A stretch of 33,246 nt of DNA from Bacillota bacterium. GTDB taxonomy: Bacteria; Bacillota; UBA4882; UBA8346. The position numbers were made by a program, and so were the translations under genes. How positions within the stretch are numbered: position 1 is the first letter of the stretch; each line of letters begins with the position of its first letter. This document shows, one piece after another, positions 33,103-33,246 of this stretch. The notes below the pieces were generated by a model, which had not been told where the DNA came from, made no database searches, and saw only the letters and a list, made by a program, of their open reading frames with translations. Location: NCBI GenBank assembly GCA_012735315.1, contig JAAYHS010000019.1, forward strand, positions 1-33,246, in the 5' to 3' direction.

Positions 33103-33202
33103 ACCGATTCGCGGAGGGGCGATTTCAATCACCGACAATCTGCTCCGCCTGTCGGTGGGATTGGAAGAGCCGGAAGACTTAATCGCCGATTTGAATCAAT
33201 AA
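33101..33202 (+). pseudogene. Orphan C-terminal fragment of a trans-sulfuration (Cys/Met PLP) enzyme
   Basis: Immediately at the pgsA stop, in another frame, 33 codons read EPIRGGAISITDNLLRLSVG and then LEEPEDLIADLNQ before a stop. This matches the extreme C-terminus of cystathionine gamma-synthase/lyase and O-acetylhomoserine sulfhydrylase-type enzymes (consensus ITDGLIRLSVGIEDVEDLIADL). The rest of the enzyme is missing: upstream sequence is the intact pgsA 3' end. It has no start codon or ribosome binding site, so it is a remnant. Confidence 0.8.
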
Positions 33203-33246
33203 TGGTTGGCCCGTACTGGTTAGATAGTCGCAATAATTCCGATCAA

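Noticed and set aside
33101-33202. A functional small gene after pgsA
   Set aside because: There is no start codon or ribosome binding site, and the sequence matches only the tail of a much larger enzyme.

Overview
This window looks like a chromosomal segment of an endospore-forming member of the Bacillota (Firmicutes). The evidence is a complete spoIIIAA-AH operon, an alpha/beta-type small acid-soluble spore protein, a CD1247-type protein, and the clostridial gene order aroC-K-B-Q / pepP / efp / CD1247 / spoIIIA / accBC / asp23-amaP-DUF2273 / nusB. A Pal/OmpA-like protein hints at a lineage with an outer membrane or diderm ancestry, such as Limnochordia/Hydrogenispora-like or Halanaerobiales-like groups; that placement is inference. 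TTG and GTG starts behind good ribosome binding sites are common.

Left part (1-9.7 kb), accessory in character. It opens with a tandem ~200-bp repeat array built from four short palindromes. A lone GT51 peptidoglycan glycosyltransferase on the + strand follows. A minus-strand block then holds a short SAM methyltransferase, a decayed alpha/beta hydrolase, a TIG + OmpA/Pal-like envelope protein with its own promoter and terminator, a DUF815 AAA ATPase, a LOG-family protein, and a large secreted RICIN + LamG-like + PL9 pectate-lyase-like enzyme with a consensus promoter and ~215-nt leader. A small acid-soluble spore protein gene (+) with its own terminator closes this part.

Middle part (9.7-25.3 kb), conserved core, all + strand. 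The shikimate genes aroC, aroK, aroB and aroQ come first, then an Xaa-Pro-type M24 peptidase, elongation factor P, a CD1247-like zinc-ribbon protein, the eight-gene spoIIIA operon (ATPase plus channel components that act with SpoIIQ in the mother cell), acetyl-CoA carboxylase accB/accC, the Asp23-AmaP-DUF2273 envelope module, and nusB ending in an intrinsic terminator.

Right part (25.3-33.2 kb), + strand: a TsaD/Kae1-like paralogue, DNA polymerase I, formamidopyrimidine-DNA glycosylase, dephospho-CoA kinase, a lytic transglycosylase, RimO and PgsA. Immediately after PgsA lies an orphan C-terminal fragment of a trans-sulfuration enzyme.

I did not find a convincing novel multi-gene system. The unusual material is mostly non-coding: the palindrome array at the left end; several families of degenerate, word-like intergenic repeats, three of which split consecutive junctions of the spoIIIA operon; possible leader-RNA structures before aroC and the PL9 gene; and two decaying genes. 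No tRNA, rRNA, CRISPR array or intact mobile element was recognised.
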